The notes: a model not told the origin generated them from the letters alone. Shown: positions 23,903 through 32,328, counted from the stretch's first letter. The stretch is 64,000 nt of DNA from Lachnospiraceae bacterium MD329 (GCA_010206265.1 VIQV01000012.1:1-64000), one strand, 5' to 3'. Numbers and translations: made by a program.

Positions 23903-26113
23903 TCAAATCAGACTTATCTGGGTATCCTCCTTTTTAAGTCCTCCGCCTGCCGCGGGAATATTCTTGGTTCTGTAACGCTCTACATCTTCAATTCCACTAT
24001 CTTCCGCGCTTGTCACACGCACTACCTTTGCTCCCTTTTTCCTAAGCGTCATAGCCTGAACGCCCTGTGTGCTTTTGGTTGCCTTTAATGGGATTTTCTC
24101 TGTATTTAAGCATAAAATCCTGTTATTGTCCGACATCAGAACTACGTCCGTATCTTCATCAATTAAACGTATATCGCATATCGGCGACTTATTGCCGTAT
24201 GCTCCGATAAGCTTTTTACGATTGGTTTTTGTTTCATAGTTATTAAGCGCAACCTTCGCCATTTTACCGTTTTCAAACGTGAACAGCATATTTCCGCTGT
24301 AATCTGTAGTAACTACAATATACAATATTTTTTCGTCTTCATCAAGTCCAAGCATAACAGGCAAATATTCTCCCATTGTACTTACCTTTGCGTCCGCAAG
24401 GTCATAAGTACGCATTTTATAAGCGGCGCATTTGTTTGAAAAGAATATCATCTCTGATTTATTGACCGACTCAATTGTCTGTAAAATCTCGTCGCCCTCT
24501 TTCAGCTTATGCTCAGTTGTGCTTGAACGCAGTGAAACTGCCGAAATCTTTTTAATATAGTTTTCACGCGTAAAGAATACGGTCAGCGGATAATCGTCTA
24601 TATTTTCCGTTTCCTTGTATTCCGTTATTTCCTCTCCGCTTATAAGCGTGGTTTTCCTGTCTGAGCCGTATTTTTTCGCAATTTGAGCGAGCTGTTCGGC
24701 TATAAGCGCCTTTACTTCGTTATCATCACCGAGAATACGGTTCAGATTTTCAAGTTCCTCCATAAGTTTTTCTATATCGTTTGTTCTGTTTATAATATAT
24801 TCCTTATTCAAATTACGGAGCTTTATTTCTGCGATATACTCAGCCTGTATCTTGTCAATATCAAAACCGTCCATCAAATTAGGAACAACGTCAGCCTCTT
24901 TTTCTGTATGACGTATAATTGACACTGCTTTGTCAATGTCAAGCAAAATTTTCTTCAACCCTGTTAAAAGGTGCAGTCTTTCACTCTTTTTCTCAATATC
25001 GTATTTTATTCCGTTTTTGATACACTCCATTCTGAAACTTATCCAGTTTAACAGAATATCACGAACGCCCAACACTATCGGACGAGCCTTTATCAGAACA
25101 TTAAAGTTACAGCTGAATGCGTCCTCAAGCGGAGTCATTTTATACAGCTTTGTCATCAGCATATCAGGGTCAGTTCCGCGCTTTAAGTCTATCGCTATTT
25201 TAAAGCCTTCCAAACCGGTTTCATCACGCGCATCCGAAATTTCTTTTAGCTTATTCGCCTTTACAAGCTCCATTATCTTACCGATTATCGCCTCAACCGT
25301 AGTTGTATACGGTATTTGAGTGATTTCAATACAGTTATTGTCTTTATCGTAGCTGTATTTTGCTCTAAGACGGAAACTTCCGCGTCCTGTTTCATAAATG
25401 CGGCGCATTTCACTCTCAGAATATATAAGCTCCGCTCCCATAGAAAAATCAGGCGCAGGCATATATTTCATAACATCAGCCTTTTCATTCTTTAAAAGAG
25501 CTGACGTTGCCTTGCAGACCTCGCGCAGATTAAACGAGCATATATTGCTTGCCATACCTACCGCAATACCCTGATTTGGATTTACAAGTATATTCGGGAA
25601 TGAAACAGGCAAAAGCGTCGGCTCCTGCATTTCTCCGTCATAGTTATCAACAAATTCAACGGTATTCTTATTTATATCCCCAAAAAGCTCCTGACATATC
25701 GGCTCCAGACGCACCTCCGTATATCTTGCCGCCGCATACGCCATATCGCGCGAATACTGCTTACCGAAGTTACCCTTTGATTCAACAAGCGGGTGCAGCA
25801 GAGCCTCGTGTCCGCGCGTAAGACGTACCATAGTTTCGTATATGGCAGAATCTCCGTGCGGATTGAGTTTCATTGTCTGTCCGACAACGTTTGCCGATTT
25901 CGTCAGCTTGCCTCCGAGAAGTCCCATCTTATACATTGTATACAAAAGCTTTCTATGAGCAGGCTTTAATCCGTCAATCTCCGGAATAGCTCTTGACACG
26001 ATAACGCTCATCGCATAAGGCATAAAATTCTTTTCAATTGTTTCTGTAATCGGCTCTTCCGCTATCGGCGCCTCAATTATTACTTCATCTACAGTTTTCT
26101 TCTTTCTTGCCAT
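23903..26113 (-). CDS. DNA topoisomerase type IIA, subunit A (GyrA/ParC-like)
   Basis: A 736-residue protein. Breakage-reunion core: FMPYAMSVIVSRAIPEIDGLKP start, PHGDSAIYETMVRLTRG, and catalytic Tyr in AAARYTEVRL (about 120). The tower and coiled coil follow at 330-480 and a reduced C-terminal beta-pinwheel at about 500-700. No GyrA box (QRRGGKG) is seen, so a decatenase or topoisomerase IV-like activity is more likely than supercoiling. It pairs with the subunit B gene 18 bp upstream. This pair probably exists beside canonical gyrAB elsewhere; I cannot verify that. Confidence 0.9.
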   Translation of the reverse strand: MARKKKTVDEVIIEAPIAEEPITETIEKNFMPYAMSVIVSRAIPEIDGLKPAHRKLLYTMYKMGLLGGKLTKSANVVGQTMKLNPHGDSAIYETMVRLTRGHEALLHPLVESKGNFGKQYSRDMAYAAARYTEVRLEPICQELFGDINKNTVEFVDNYDGEMQEPTLLPVSFPNILVNPNQGIAVGMASNICSFNLREVCKATSALLKNEKADVMKYMPAPDFSMGAELIYSESEMRRIYETGRGSFRLRAKYSYDKDNNCIEITQIPYTTTVEAIIGKIMELVKANKLKEISDARDETGLEGFKIAIDLKRGTDPDMLMTKLYKMTPLEDAFSCNFNVLIKARPIVLGVRDILLNWISFRMECIKNGIKYDIEKKSERLHLLTGLKKILLDIDKAVSIIRHTEKEADVVPNLMDGFDIDKIQAEYIAEIKLRNLNKEYIINRTNDIEKLMEELENLNRILGDDNEVKALIAEQLAQIAKKYGSDRKTTLISGEEITEYKETENIDDYPLTVFFTRENYIKKISAVSLRSSTTEHKLKEGDEILQTIESVNKSEMIFFSNKCAAYKMRTYDLADAKVSTMGEYLPVMLGLDEDEKILYIVVTTDYSGNMLFTFENGKMAKVALNNYETKTNRKKLIGAYGNKSPICDIRLIDEDTDVVLMSDNNRILCLNTEKIPLKATKSTQGVQAMTLRKKGAKVVRVTSAEDSGIEDVERYRTKNIPAAGGGLKKEDTQISLI

Positions 26114-26131
26114 TGCTTTCTCCTACATTCC

Positions 26132-28150
26132 TTATGATATATCTACCATTTCCATATATTCAGCGCCGTTATCGGCTATATATTCCTTACGGTCGGTAAT
26201 ATTGTCACCGAGCAGAACGTCAAACATTCTTGCCGTACGCTCCGCATTTTCAGGCGTTACACGTATAAGCCGTCTTGTTGAAGGGTGCATTGTCGTAAGG
26301 CTCATCATTTCGGGCTGATTCTCGCCAAGTCCTTTTGAACGTTTTATATCTATTTCTCCCTTTTCCTTTGACAAGCCCTCCTGCTCAAGCTTTAACATTA
26401 TTTCTTCTTTCTCGCTGTCAGTATAAGCAAAGAAGGTTTCGTCCTTACGCTTTGTTTTTGTAATTGTTATTTCATAAAGCGGCGATTCCGCTATATAGAC
26501 CTTACCTTTTTCAATAAGCGTCGGCATAAGGCGGTAAATCATTGTTAAAAGCATTGTGCGGATATGGAATCCGTCAACGTCCGCATCTGTACAGATAATA
26601 ACCTTATCCCACCGCAGATTATCAAGGCTAAAGCTCTCTATCCCCTTATGATTCGACGTTTTTATCTCAACTCCGCAGCCGAGCACCTTTACAAGATCTG
26701 TTATAATTTCACTTTTAAAAATTCTCGGATAATCGGCTTTAAGACAATTAAGGATTTTACCGCGTATCGGCATTATCGCCTGAAAAGACGCGTCGCGCGC
26801 CAGCTTACACGAACCGAGAGCCGAATCACCCTCAACAATATAAACCTCACGCCTTGAAATATCCTTACTGCGGCAATCTACAAACTTTTCAACCCTGTTT
26901 GTAATATCCATAGTACCCGTGAGTTTTTTCTTAATATCAATCCTTGCTTTTTCGGCATTCTCACGGCTCTTTTTATTTACCATTACCTGATTTGCAATCT
27001 TTTCGGCGTCAGTTTTATTCTCTATAAAATACACCTCAAGCTGCTGGCGCAGGAAATCGGTCATTGCCTCCTGAATAAACTTATTGTTTATCGCTTTTTT
27101 AGTCTGGTTTTCATAACTCGTCTGCGTTGAAAACGAATTTATAACAAGTGCAAGACAATCTGCAACGTCGTTAAACGTTATTTTGGTATCGTTTTTATTA
27201 TATTTATCATTCTGTTTCATATAGCGGTCAATCGCGTATACAAACGCGTTTTTTACAGCTCTGTCGGGAGAACCGCCGTGTTCAAGGAAACTTGAGTTAT
27301 GATAATATTCAAGCATATTTACTTTATTGGAGAAACAGAAAGCGACCTGCATTTTCATTCTGTAATCTTCTTTATCCGCTCTGTCGCGTCCTTCTCGCTC
27401 CGTTTCCCAAGTTTCAACAGTTGTAAAGCCTTCCTCACCAACAGTTTCCTTAACGTAGTCAACGATACCGTTTTCATAGTAATACTCGAACATCTCAATA
27501 CCCGTTTCGGTTTCGTTGTACAAAACAAATTTAAGTCCTGCATTTACCATTGCCTGTTTATTTAAAACGTCTTGAAAAAATTCAAGCGGTATTGCTATAT
27601 CGGTAAATACCTCTGTATCGGGTTTCCACTTCTGTACTGTTCCTGTCTGTATACTACGGGTTTCAGTCTTTTGCAGTCCGCCTATATTTTCACCTTTTTC
27701 AAAATGCAGTGTATACTGCGTTTTATCCCGCACCACAGTTACGTCCATATATTCACTGCTGTACTGCGTCGCACACGCGCCAAGTCCGTTTAAACCAAGG
27801 CTGTACTCATACATACCGCCCTTGTTGTTGTCATACTTACCGCCTGCATAAAGCTCACAATACACAAGTTCCCAGTTAAAACGGTCCTCGCTCTCATTAT
27901 AATCAAGCGGTACTCCGCGTCCGTGGTCACGCACCTCTATCGAATTGTCCATAAAACGAGTAACCTCAATAAGATTACCGTAACCCTCGCGCGCTTCGTC
28001 AATGGAGTTTGATAATATTTCAAAAAAAGAATGCTCACAGCCTTCAAGCCCGTCTGAGCCGAAAATTACAGCCGGACGTTTTCTTACTCTGTCCGCGCCT
28101 TTAAGACTTGTTATGCTGTCATTTCCGTATTCCTGCTTTTTTCTTGGCAT
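26132..28150 (-). CDS. DNA topoisomerase type IIA, subunit B (GyrB/ParE-like) with variant toprim motif
   Basis: A 672-residue protein. GHKL ATPase motifs: ILSNSIDEAREG (N-box), EVRDHGRGVPLDY, and GLNGLGACATQYSSE (ATP lid). Toprim metal site: VEGDSALGSCKLARD (about 430) and CTDADVDGFHIRTMLL (about 520). Canonical GyrB/ParE has EGDSAGGSAKQGRD, so GG is replaced by LG and the QGR by LAR, while the catalytic Glu and DxD are kept. With subunit A it forms a second clostridial type IIA topoisomerase. The operon starts from TTGACA-N18-TATAAT at 28207-28236. Confidence 0.9.
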   Translation of the reverse strand: MPRKKQEYGNDSITSLKGADRVRKRPAVIFGSDGLEGCEHSFFEILSNSIDEAREGYGNLIEVTRFMDNSIEVRDHGRGVPLDYNESEDRFNWELVYCELYAGGKYDNNKGGMYEYSLGLNGLGACATQYSSEYMDVTVVRDKTQYTLHFEKGENIGGLQKTETRSIQTGTVQKWKPDTEVFTDIAIPLEFFQDVLNKQAMVNAGLKFVLYNETETGIEMFEYYYENGIVDYVKETVGEEGFTTVETWETEREGRDRADKEDYRMKMQVAFCFSNKVNMLEYYHNSSFLEHGGSPDRAVKNAFVYAIDRYMKQNDKYNKNDTKITFNDVADCLALVINSFSTQTSYENQTKKAINNKFIQEAMTDFLRQQLEVYFIENKTDAEKIANQVMVNKKSRENAEKARIDIKKKLTGTMDITNRVEKFVDCRSKDISRREVYIVEGDSALGSCKLARDASFQAIMPIRGKILNCLKADYPRIFKSEIITDLVKVLGCGVEIKTSNHKGIESFSLDNLRWDKVIICTDADVDGFHIRTMLLTMIYRLMPTLIEKGKVYIAESPLYEITITKTKRKDETFFAYTDSEKEEIMLKLEQEGLSKEKGEIDIKRSKGLGENQPEMMSLTTMHPSTRRLIRVTPENAERTARMFDVLLGDNITDRKEYIADNGAEYMEMVDIS

Positions 28151-28206
28151 ACTTAATTTCCTTCCCTTTCCTTCAAGATATAGAAGTCTTATCTTACATT
28201 TTATTA

Positions 28207-28236
28207 ATTATACTACTATATGTACTGTTTTGTCAA
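28207..28236 (-). promoter_or_regulatory. Promoter of the topoisomerase operon
   Basis: TTGACA (28231-28236) and TATAAT (28207-28212) on the minus strand with an 18-base spacer, about 57 bases before the start codon. Confidence 0.7.
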
Positions 28237-28455
28237 ATGCGGTAAGATTAAATGATTGTTACAATTTTGTTATTTTTTCTGTTCTTTTATACTATTTTTA
28301 TAATTATATTTTACCTCTTTTGTACCCTTTTGTAAAGTGGTGTATTATAACGAAACAACCACATAGCCACTATATTTTTTGAGTGTATGAGCCAATTTCA
28401 AGTGGTGTAGAGTGTTGAGGCTTTTTCTGATGTTTTCTATTGTTTGAGAAAAATC

Positions 28456-28480
28456 TGTCCATTTCTTGTCCATTTTTCTA
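28456..28480 (+). repeat. Left copy of the element-flanking direct repeat (possible attL)
   Basis: Contains TGTCCAT twice (TGTCCAT-N3-TTGTCCAT) followed by T's. It matches 31555-31579 at 21 of 25 bases, in the same orientation, 3.1 kb away and on the far side of the integrase remnant. Both copies are followed by TAAAATA and a hairpin. Confidence 0.5.
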
Positions 28481-28497
28481 TTTAATAATATAATGTA

Positions 28498-28529
28498 AAA
28501 TAGTCCTACTATTAAAGTAAGGACTATTT
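28498..28529 (-). terminator. Terminator at the left element edge
   Basis: A 10-bp perfect stem AAATAGTCCT / AGGACTATTT with a 12-base loop; TTTTACATT follows on the minus strand. Confidence 0.65.
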
Positions 28530-28599
28530 CGCTTGTCATATATATTATAATATAACTTTTGTATGCTGTCAAATTTTATTTATGCGGCGGCGGTAAGTG

Positions 28600-28938
28600 T
28601 TATTGAATAGTTTTTGTTTTACTGCTACTAACACCCCACATTATACCTATAACAATAGATATAATTACTATTGTTATTGATGTAAATGTATAAAATCCTC
28701 CATAGTGAGGAATAAGAATTGGAACAACATTTAATAGTGCATAACTACCCCATATAATAAATATTGTATTATATTTTCTAAATTCTATTTTTAATTTCAT
28801 TTTAAATTTTACGTACAGTAACAATCCTATTATAATCAGTATAGGAGCTAAACAAAGAAACCAACAAAGAAAATCATTATAATCTAATATATAATAAATA
28901 TCAAAAGTATTATGTATAATAGCATAACTACCCCACAT
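28600..28938 (-). pseudogene. Membrane-protein fragment joined to the integrase remnant
   Basis: A 112-residue frame with three or four hydrophobic helices and no ribosome site. The reading frame continues upstream of its ATG into the end of the integrase (DIQRHKTAFIMWGSYAIIH). That segment repeats internally as EFRKYNTIFIIWGSYALLN, so the protein was built of a duplicated membrane unit and has lost its N-terminus. Family unknown. The junction near 28955 truncates both genes. Confidence 0.5.
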
Positions 28939-28951
28939 TATAAAAGCAGTT

Positions 28952-29683
28952 TTATGTCTTTGAATGTCCTAACCTCTTTGACACTGTTACAATATCCACC
29001 CCTTTATTTATAAGCACACTTGCCTGACTGTGACGGAATTTGTGCGGATAGATGTGCGGTAAATTATGTTTCTTTTCAAGCTGTTTAAAAAAGTGTAATA
29101 TATTATGCGGACACATAGGAAGTCCGTTTTCTCTTGTAAATACATAATCAGTTTCAGTCCATTCATCATCTAATGCGTAGGCTATTTTCGCCTGTTCCTC
29201 TTTCCACTGCTTTAATACGTCCATAACGTCCTGCGGCACACTTACATATCTGTTTTCATTTGTCTTTAATGTATCACTGTATATCCCCTTATCAGGTAAA
29301 TAAAGCAAGTTGTTACACAAATACAATTCGTTATTTTCAAAGTTCACTGATTTCCATTGTAGACGCTTTAATATTTTTTTATAGTGATAAATTGTGGTAG
29401 GTTTAATGCCGCCTTTCTCTTTTAAGTCAATAACATAATTTGCGTATTCCTCAAAAGTCTGTTTTTCGGTTGATACTGTACCATTGTGACAGTTTTCCTC
29501 AAACAGTGTTACCACTCTGTTTAATTCCTTTTGTATTTTCTTATCGCTCAAACCTTTTGGCACTTTCCACGTCATACTATATGGCTTTAGCTTTTTTCCG
29601 TCTGCGTTACGACCTCTATATACTTGAATTTGATATGAGATTATCTCACCATTTTTATTTTTTCGTGGTATGGTAGTAGCCAT
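28952..29683 (-). pseudogene. Tyrosine integrase (Tn916/phage type) with internal and C-terminal deletion
   Basis: A 243-codon frame behind a good GGGAGTG ribosome site. The N-terminal arm-binding domain (SYQIQVYRGRNADGKK) and the start of the core-binding domain (TFEEYANYVI...GGIKPTTIYHYKKILKRL) are present. The frame then jumps straight to QWKSVNFENNELYL, which is the middle of the catalytic domain. About 110 residues including the first catalytic Arg are missing. PHKFRHSQASVL (HxxR box) is present, but it ends at KRLGHSKT, before the active Tyr. Both losses make it inactive. Similar full-length integrases drive clostridial conjugative transposons. Confidence 0.85.
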
Positions 29684-29920
29684 TATGTATCACTCCCTAA
29701 GTACCCCCCACCCTTAAATGACTTTTTTATCTCTCATATAGTGGTGGGTGGTGTCGTATTGTTGTGTATCACTGTATATTATTATACACTCTTAAAGGTT
29801 CATATGTCAATTATCATACTATACAAAAGGACATATAAAACATTGTGCAATAGGCAAGTTGAAAATCGGCTATAAATGTGTTATAATATAGCCATACTAA
29901 AGCAAGGCAGGTGCGTTGAT
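29684..29920. promoter_or_regulatory. Divergent regulatory region between integrase and XRE gene
   Basis: An AT-rich 237 bases holding the integrase ribosome site, a C-rich run (29701-29713), an inverted GTGTAT...ATACAC pair around 29763-29790, and the plus-strand promoter TTGAAA (29859-29864) N17 TATAAT (29882-29887). That promoter fixes the XRE start downstream of 29894. Confidence 0.55.
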
Positions 29921-30124
29921 GTGGGTAAAATAGTCTATAATAACATTCTTGAAAAGCTGGGCGAAAAAGGTCTTACCACTTACAAAATACGCAAGCAGAA
30001 AATTATAGCTGAAAGTACGCTCCAGCACATAAGAGAAAACAAGAGTATAACCACTGACGCAATAGCGAAAATTTGTGAAGTCCTTGACTGTCAGCCAGGT
30101 GATATTTTGCGGTATGAAAAATGA
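29921..30124 (+). CDS. Small XRE-family HTH regulator (67 aa)
   Basis: A Cro/CI-type helix-turn-helix in one domain: the AESTLQHIRENKSITTDAIAKICEVL helices and the QPGDILRY ending are typical of the HTH_26 group. I start at the GTG (29921), 9 bases after AGGCAGG, because the earlier in-frame ATG (29876) lies inside the -10 region and cannot be transcribed. A terminator hairpin follows. It probably regulates the element's recombination genes. Confidence 0.75.
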   Translation: MGKIVYNNILEKLGEKGLTTYKIRKQKIIAESTLQHIRENKSITTDAIAKICEVLDCQPGDILRYEK

Positions 30125-30144
30125 CCTTTAACCACTTGAATTTC

Positions 30145-30180
30145 GGTAGTTATACTTAGGATAACTACCATTTTTCATTT
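30145..30180 (+). terminator. Terminator of the small XRE gene
   Basis: GGTAGTTAT / ATAACTACC (9-bp stem, 7-base loop) followed by ATTTTTCATTTT. Confidence 0.75.
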
Positions 30181-30688
30181 TCACAACCAGTAAAAGTACC
30201 GAAATCTTAATCGGAGGAGTAAATATAAATTCGGTGTGATTTACTCCTATTAAGTGTTAGAAGTCATAAAATTCATAATAATGTGATTTATTATTTTAAT
30301 ATACACCTAAAGACTAAGTTACAATTTTTCACGTCCACAACCAGTAAGAATGATAACCCTTATTTTTAGGGTGAGGGCGGCAAAAAAAGTTTATAGTCCT
30401 TTTTATATAGTAAATAAAGTAAAGACAAATATAATAACTACTATAATAACAATAATAGTATCAGTAATAATAAATAACCTCTTTAACCACTCATACCACT
30501 AAATCACTATAACCACTATAACCGCCTGTATTTATTGTGTTATTACCCACTTGAACTATTACTCTTATGAATTATTATCCTTATAAACTATTATCCTCTT
30601 GAATTACTACCCACTTGAACTTGGACAGTCCTCACACAATTAAGGACTGTCATTTGAGGTCAAGGGAGGTCATACAGGTCAAGGTGAT
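30181..30688. other. Non-coding, repeat-rich region of the element (possible origin or recombination site)
   Basis: No gene. It holds a direct repeat CACAACCAGTAA (30182-30193 and 30336-30347), a 10-bp palindrome AGGAGTAAAT/ATTTACTCCT (30215-30248), AACCACTATA-type repeats (about 30482-30520), a 16-bp tandem array (30546-30625), an inverted repeat GACAGTCCT/AGGACTGTC (30624-30651) and three AGGTCA copies at 9-10 bp spacing (30657-30681). Confidence 0.6.
30546..30625 (+). repeat. Five tandem 16-bp iteron-like repeats
   Basis: Units begin at 30546, 30562, 30578, 30594 and 30610. Each is close to YCC-N2-TTGAA-Y-TAYTA (for example CCCACTTGAACTATTA, TCCTCTTGAATTACTA). Period 16 is exact; the sequence is imperfect. 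It is followed directly by the GACAGTCCT inverted repeat. Such arrays bind Rep, integrase or relaxosome proteins in known elements; the ligand here is unknown. Confidence 0.65.
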
Positions 30689-30898
30689 TTACTTTTCTTG
30701 TCCTTTTAAGTAGTCCTTTAAAGCTATGCGGTTTATCAGGAATTTTACGCCTGTTTCTACATAAGGTATTTTTCCATCTTTTATATACTTCCGTATATAA
30801 TACTCTGAAATACCAGTGTATTCGGCGGCTTCTTTGACTGATAAATACAGTTTCTTTTTGTTGCCGCTGTTATTCTTTGGCGATTTTATTTTAATCAT
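30689..30898 (-). CDS. Excisionase-like HTH DNA-binding protein (69 aa)
   Basis: LYLSVKEAAEYTGISEYYIRKYIKDGKIPYVETGVKFLIN is the MerR-like excisionase fold, followed by ALKDYLKGQ. The N-terminus is Lys/Asn-rich. Start at the ATG (30898) 6 bases after GAGGTG; the GTG nine bases upstream is within that site. Such proteins direct excision by the partner integrase, which is broken here. It is transcribed divergently from the XRE gene at 31071. Confidence 0.8.
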   Translation of the reverse strand: MIKIKSPKNNSGNKKKLYLSVKEAAEYTGISEYYIRKYIKDGKIPYVETGVKFLINRIALKDYLKGQEK

Positions 30899-30969
30899 TT
30901 TTAACACCTCGCTTTCTTTTTTATTTGTTTATATTGTATCGTATCATCAAAGGATTTTCCACCGCAGGA

Positions 30970-30988
30970 TTGGCATATTGTATGCCAA
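30970..30988. promoter_or_regulatory. Palindromic operator in the xis/XRE divergent region
   Basis: TTGGCATA-TTG-TATGCCAA, 8-bp perfect arms with a 3-base spacer, followed by a related half site (AATGGCACA). It lies between the divergent excisionase and XRE genes and near the -35 of the latter, so it is a good candidate for the XRE repressor site. Confidence 0.6.
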
Positions 30989-31008
30989 CAATGGCACATT
31001 TACTATAT

Positions 31009-31037
31009 TTGACATAATCAAAGTATTGTGTTATACT
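31009..31037 (+). promoter_or_regulatory. Promoter of the XRE regulator gene
   Basis: TTGACA (31009-31014), 17-base spacer, TATACT (31032-31037). The start codon follows at 31071. Confidence 0.75.
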
Positions 31038-31070
31038 TCTATTAAATAAAAGTCATATGAGGTGTTATGT

Positions 31071-31475
31071 ATGAGCGAGGGAGAAAGAAATGCTACGTTT
31101 AAGCAACGACTAAAACAATTACGTAAACAACAAGAACTTACACAGGAACAGTTAGCTGAAAAAATACATATCTCGCTACATACTGTACAAAGGTGGGAAA
31201 GCGGAAAATCACTACCTGCCGTTGATATTTTATTAACACTTTCACAATTCTTTAATGTAAGCACTGACTATTTAACGGGAGTAAGTAATCGTAAAAAGTC
31301 AAGTAACAGTAAGGTCGCAGTAAAGAAAAAAGTAGCAGAAACGAAAAATACAATTTATGATGAATTTGACGGACTTGACAGACTTTTAGGTGTGAATGGA
31401 CAAACAACATCAGGACAAGCGATAGACTATAATACAGTTGTAGAGGAAACACCACCCAAAAAAGATTTTAAATGA
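31071..31475 (+). CDS. XRE-family transcriptional regulator (134 aa)
   Basis: A Cro/CI HTH at the N-terminus: FKQRLKQLRKQQELTQEQLA, then HISLHTVQRWESGKSLPAVD and FNVSTDYLTG, the usual phage/ICE repressor pattern. The remaining 65 residues are Lys-rich then acidic with no recognised domain. Start at the ATG (31071), 6 bases after GAGGTG. Divergent from the excisionase gene with a palindrome between, so it probably represses excision. Confidence 0.82.
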   Translation: MSEGERNATFKQRLKQLRKQQELTQEQLAEKIHISLHTVQRWESGKSLPAVDILLTLSQFFNVSTDYLTGVSNRKKSSNSKVAVKKKVAETKNTIYDEFDGLDRLLGVNGQTTSGQAIDYNTVVEETPPKKDFK

Positions 31476-31554
31476 ATGAGATTTTAAATGACATCTGTCA
31501 ATATACATAATTCACACATTGACACCATATATAAAACAGTGATTTTTTAAGAGT

Positions 31555-31579
31555 TGTCCATCTTTTGTCCATTTTTTAA
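31555..31579 (+). repeat. Right copy of the element-flanking direct repeat (possible attR)
   Basis: TGTCCAT-N3-TTGTCCAT then T's, 21 of 25 identical to 28456-28480 in the same orientation. TAAAATA follows in both copies. Interpreted with the integrase remnant as the outer limits of an element of about 3.1 kb. Confidence 0.5.
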
Positions 31580-31601
31580 TGAAAATAAGGTAAAATAAAA
31601 A

Positions 31602-31642
31602 CCAGTGTCAATCACCAAAAATGGCTTAAACACTGGCTTTTT
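31602..31642 (+). terminator. Terminator at the right element edge
   Basis: CCAGTGT / ACACTGG stem with a 21-base loop, followed by CTTTTTTAC. Confidence 0.65.
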
Positions 31643-31809
31643 TACTTTTATAGATATTATTTTTTTAAAGATTACTTTATTTTTTATAAAAGAAAGGCTT
31701 GACTGATACAAAAATCATTCATTGTGCAAAAAAATAATTTTACTATTGTTTTGCCATAATTTTTGTGATAAAATTGTATTATTAGTATATTAGTGAGGTT
31801 TTTTTTATA

Positions 31810-32328
31810 ATGAATTCCGCATATGTTTATTTACAGCTTTATAAATTATTTGATAATGTTACTCCCGTTTCAGTTGACTGCGGTCAGTTGTGCGGCAAAG
31901 CCTGCTGCAAGGGCGAGGACTCAGGTATGTTTCTTTTCCCCGGAGAAAAAGCTGTATTTTCTATACTCAATCCCGACTGGATTAAAATTGAACAGACTGA
32001 TTTTACTTATAAATATAACGGAAAAACCTGCTCCGTTCCGCTTGCAATGTGCAGCGGCGAATGTAACCGTTACGAGCGTCCGCTTGCGTGCAGGATTTTT
32101 CCGCTTACGCCGTACATTAATAAAAACGGCAGATTAGAGATTATTACAGACCCGCGCGGCAAAGGTATCTGTCCTATGGCAAAAGCATTTTTTATTGATG
32201 ATTTTGACCCTGTATTTGTGAAAAACATAAAAAAGGCATTTACCCTGCTTTGCAAAAACAAACGTTTTTATGCGTTTATGCAGGCATATTCCGCACACCT
32301 TGATGAATTTAACCGATTTTATAAATAG
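31810..32328 (+). CDS. YkgJ-family cysteine-cluster protein
   Basis: A 172-residue protein with the cysteine pattern of the YkgJ (CxxCxxCC) family: CGQLCGKACC near residue 25, then CSGEC, RPLACRIFPL and GICPMA. The family is predicted to bind zinc or an iron-sulfur cluster; its reaction is unknown. Start behind GAGG with a promoter just upstream. It lies 15 bp before the VanW gene and is probably cotranscribed. Confidence 0.82.
   Translation: MNSAYVYLQLYKLFDNVTPVSVDCGQLCGKACCKGEDSGMFLFPGEKAVFSILNPDWIKIEQTDFTYKYNGKTCSVPLAMCSGECNRYERPLACRIFPLTPYINKNGRLEIITDPRGKGICPMAKAFFIDDFDPVFVKNIKKAFTLLCKNKRFYAFMQAYSAHLDEFNRFYK

Larger units (their letters stand above)
28151..28599. other. AT-rich flank: promoter, repeat and terminator, no gene called
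   Basis: The first 90 bases hold the topoisomerase promoter. A 75-codon minus-strand frame (28345-28572) crosses a repeat and a terminator hairpin and has no ribosome site, so I do not call it. The segment is the left edge of the mobile-element remnant. Confidence 0.5.
31476..31809. other. Right edge of the mobile-element remnant and promoter of ykgJ-like gene
   Basis: No gene. It contains the right copy of the flanking repeat (31555-31579), a terminator (31602-31642) and a promoter with TTGTTT (31746-31751), 17-base spacer and TAAAAT (31769-31774) before the YkgJ-like start at 31810. Confidence 0.55.

Noticed and set aside
28345-28572. 75-codon minus-strand frame (ends LKKYSGYVVVSL)
   Set aside because: It runs through a terminator hairpin and the flanking repeat, has no ribosome site, and shows no domain. 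Read as non-coding edge of the element.
29876-29920. ATG start of the small XRE gene at 29876
   Set aside because: It precedes the -10 box (29882-29887), so a transcript from the consensus promoter cannot include it. GTG at 29921 fits.
30482-30660. CRISPR array
   Set aside because: The repeats here are 16 bp head-to-tail without spacers, and no cas genes are present. No CRISPR was seen anywhere in the window.
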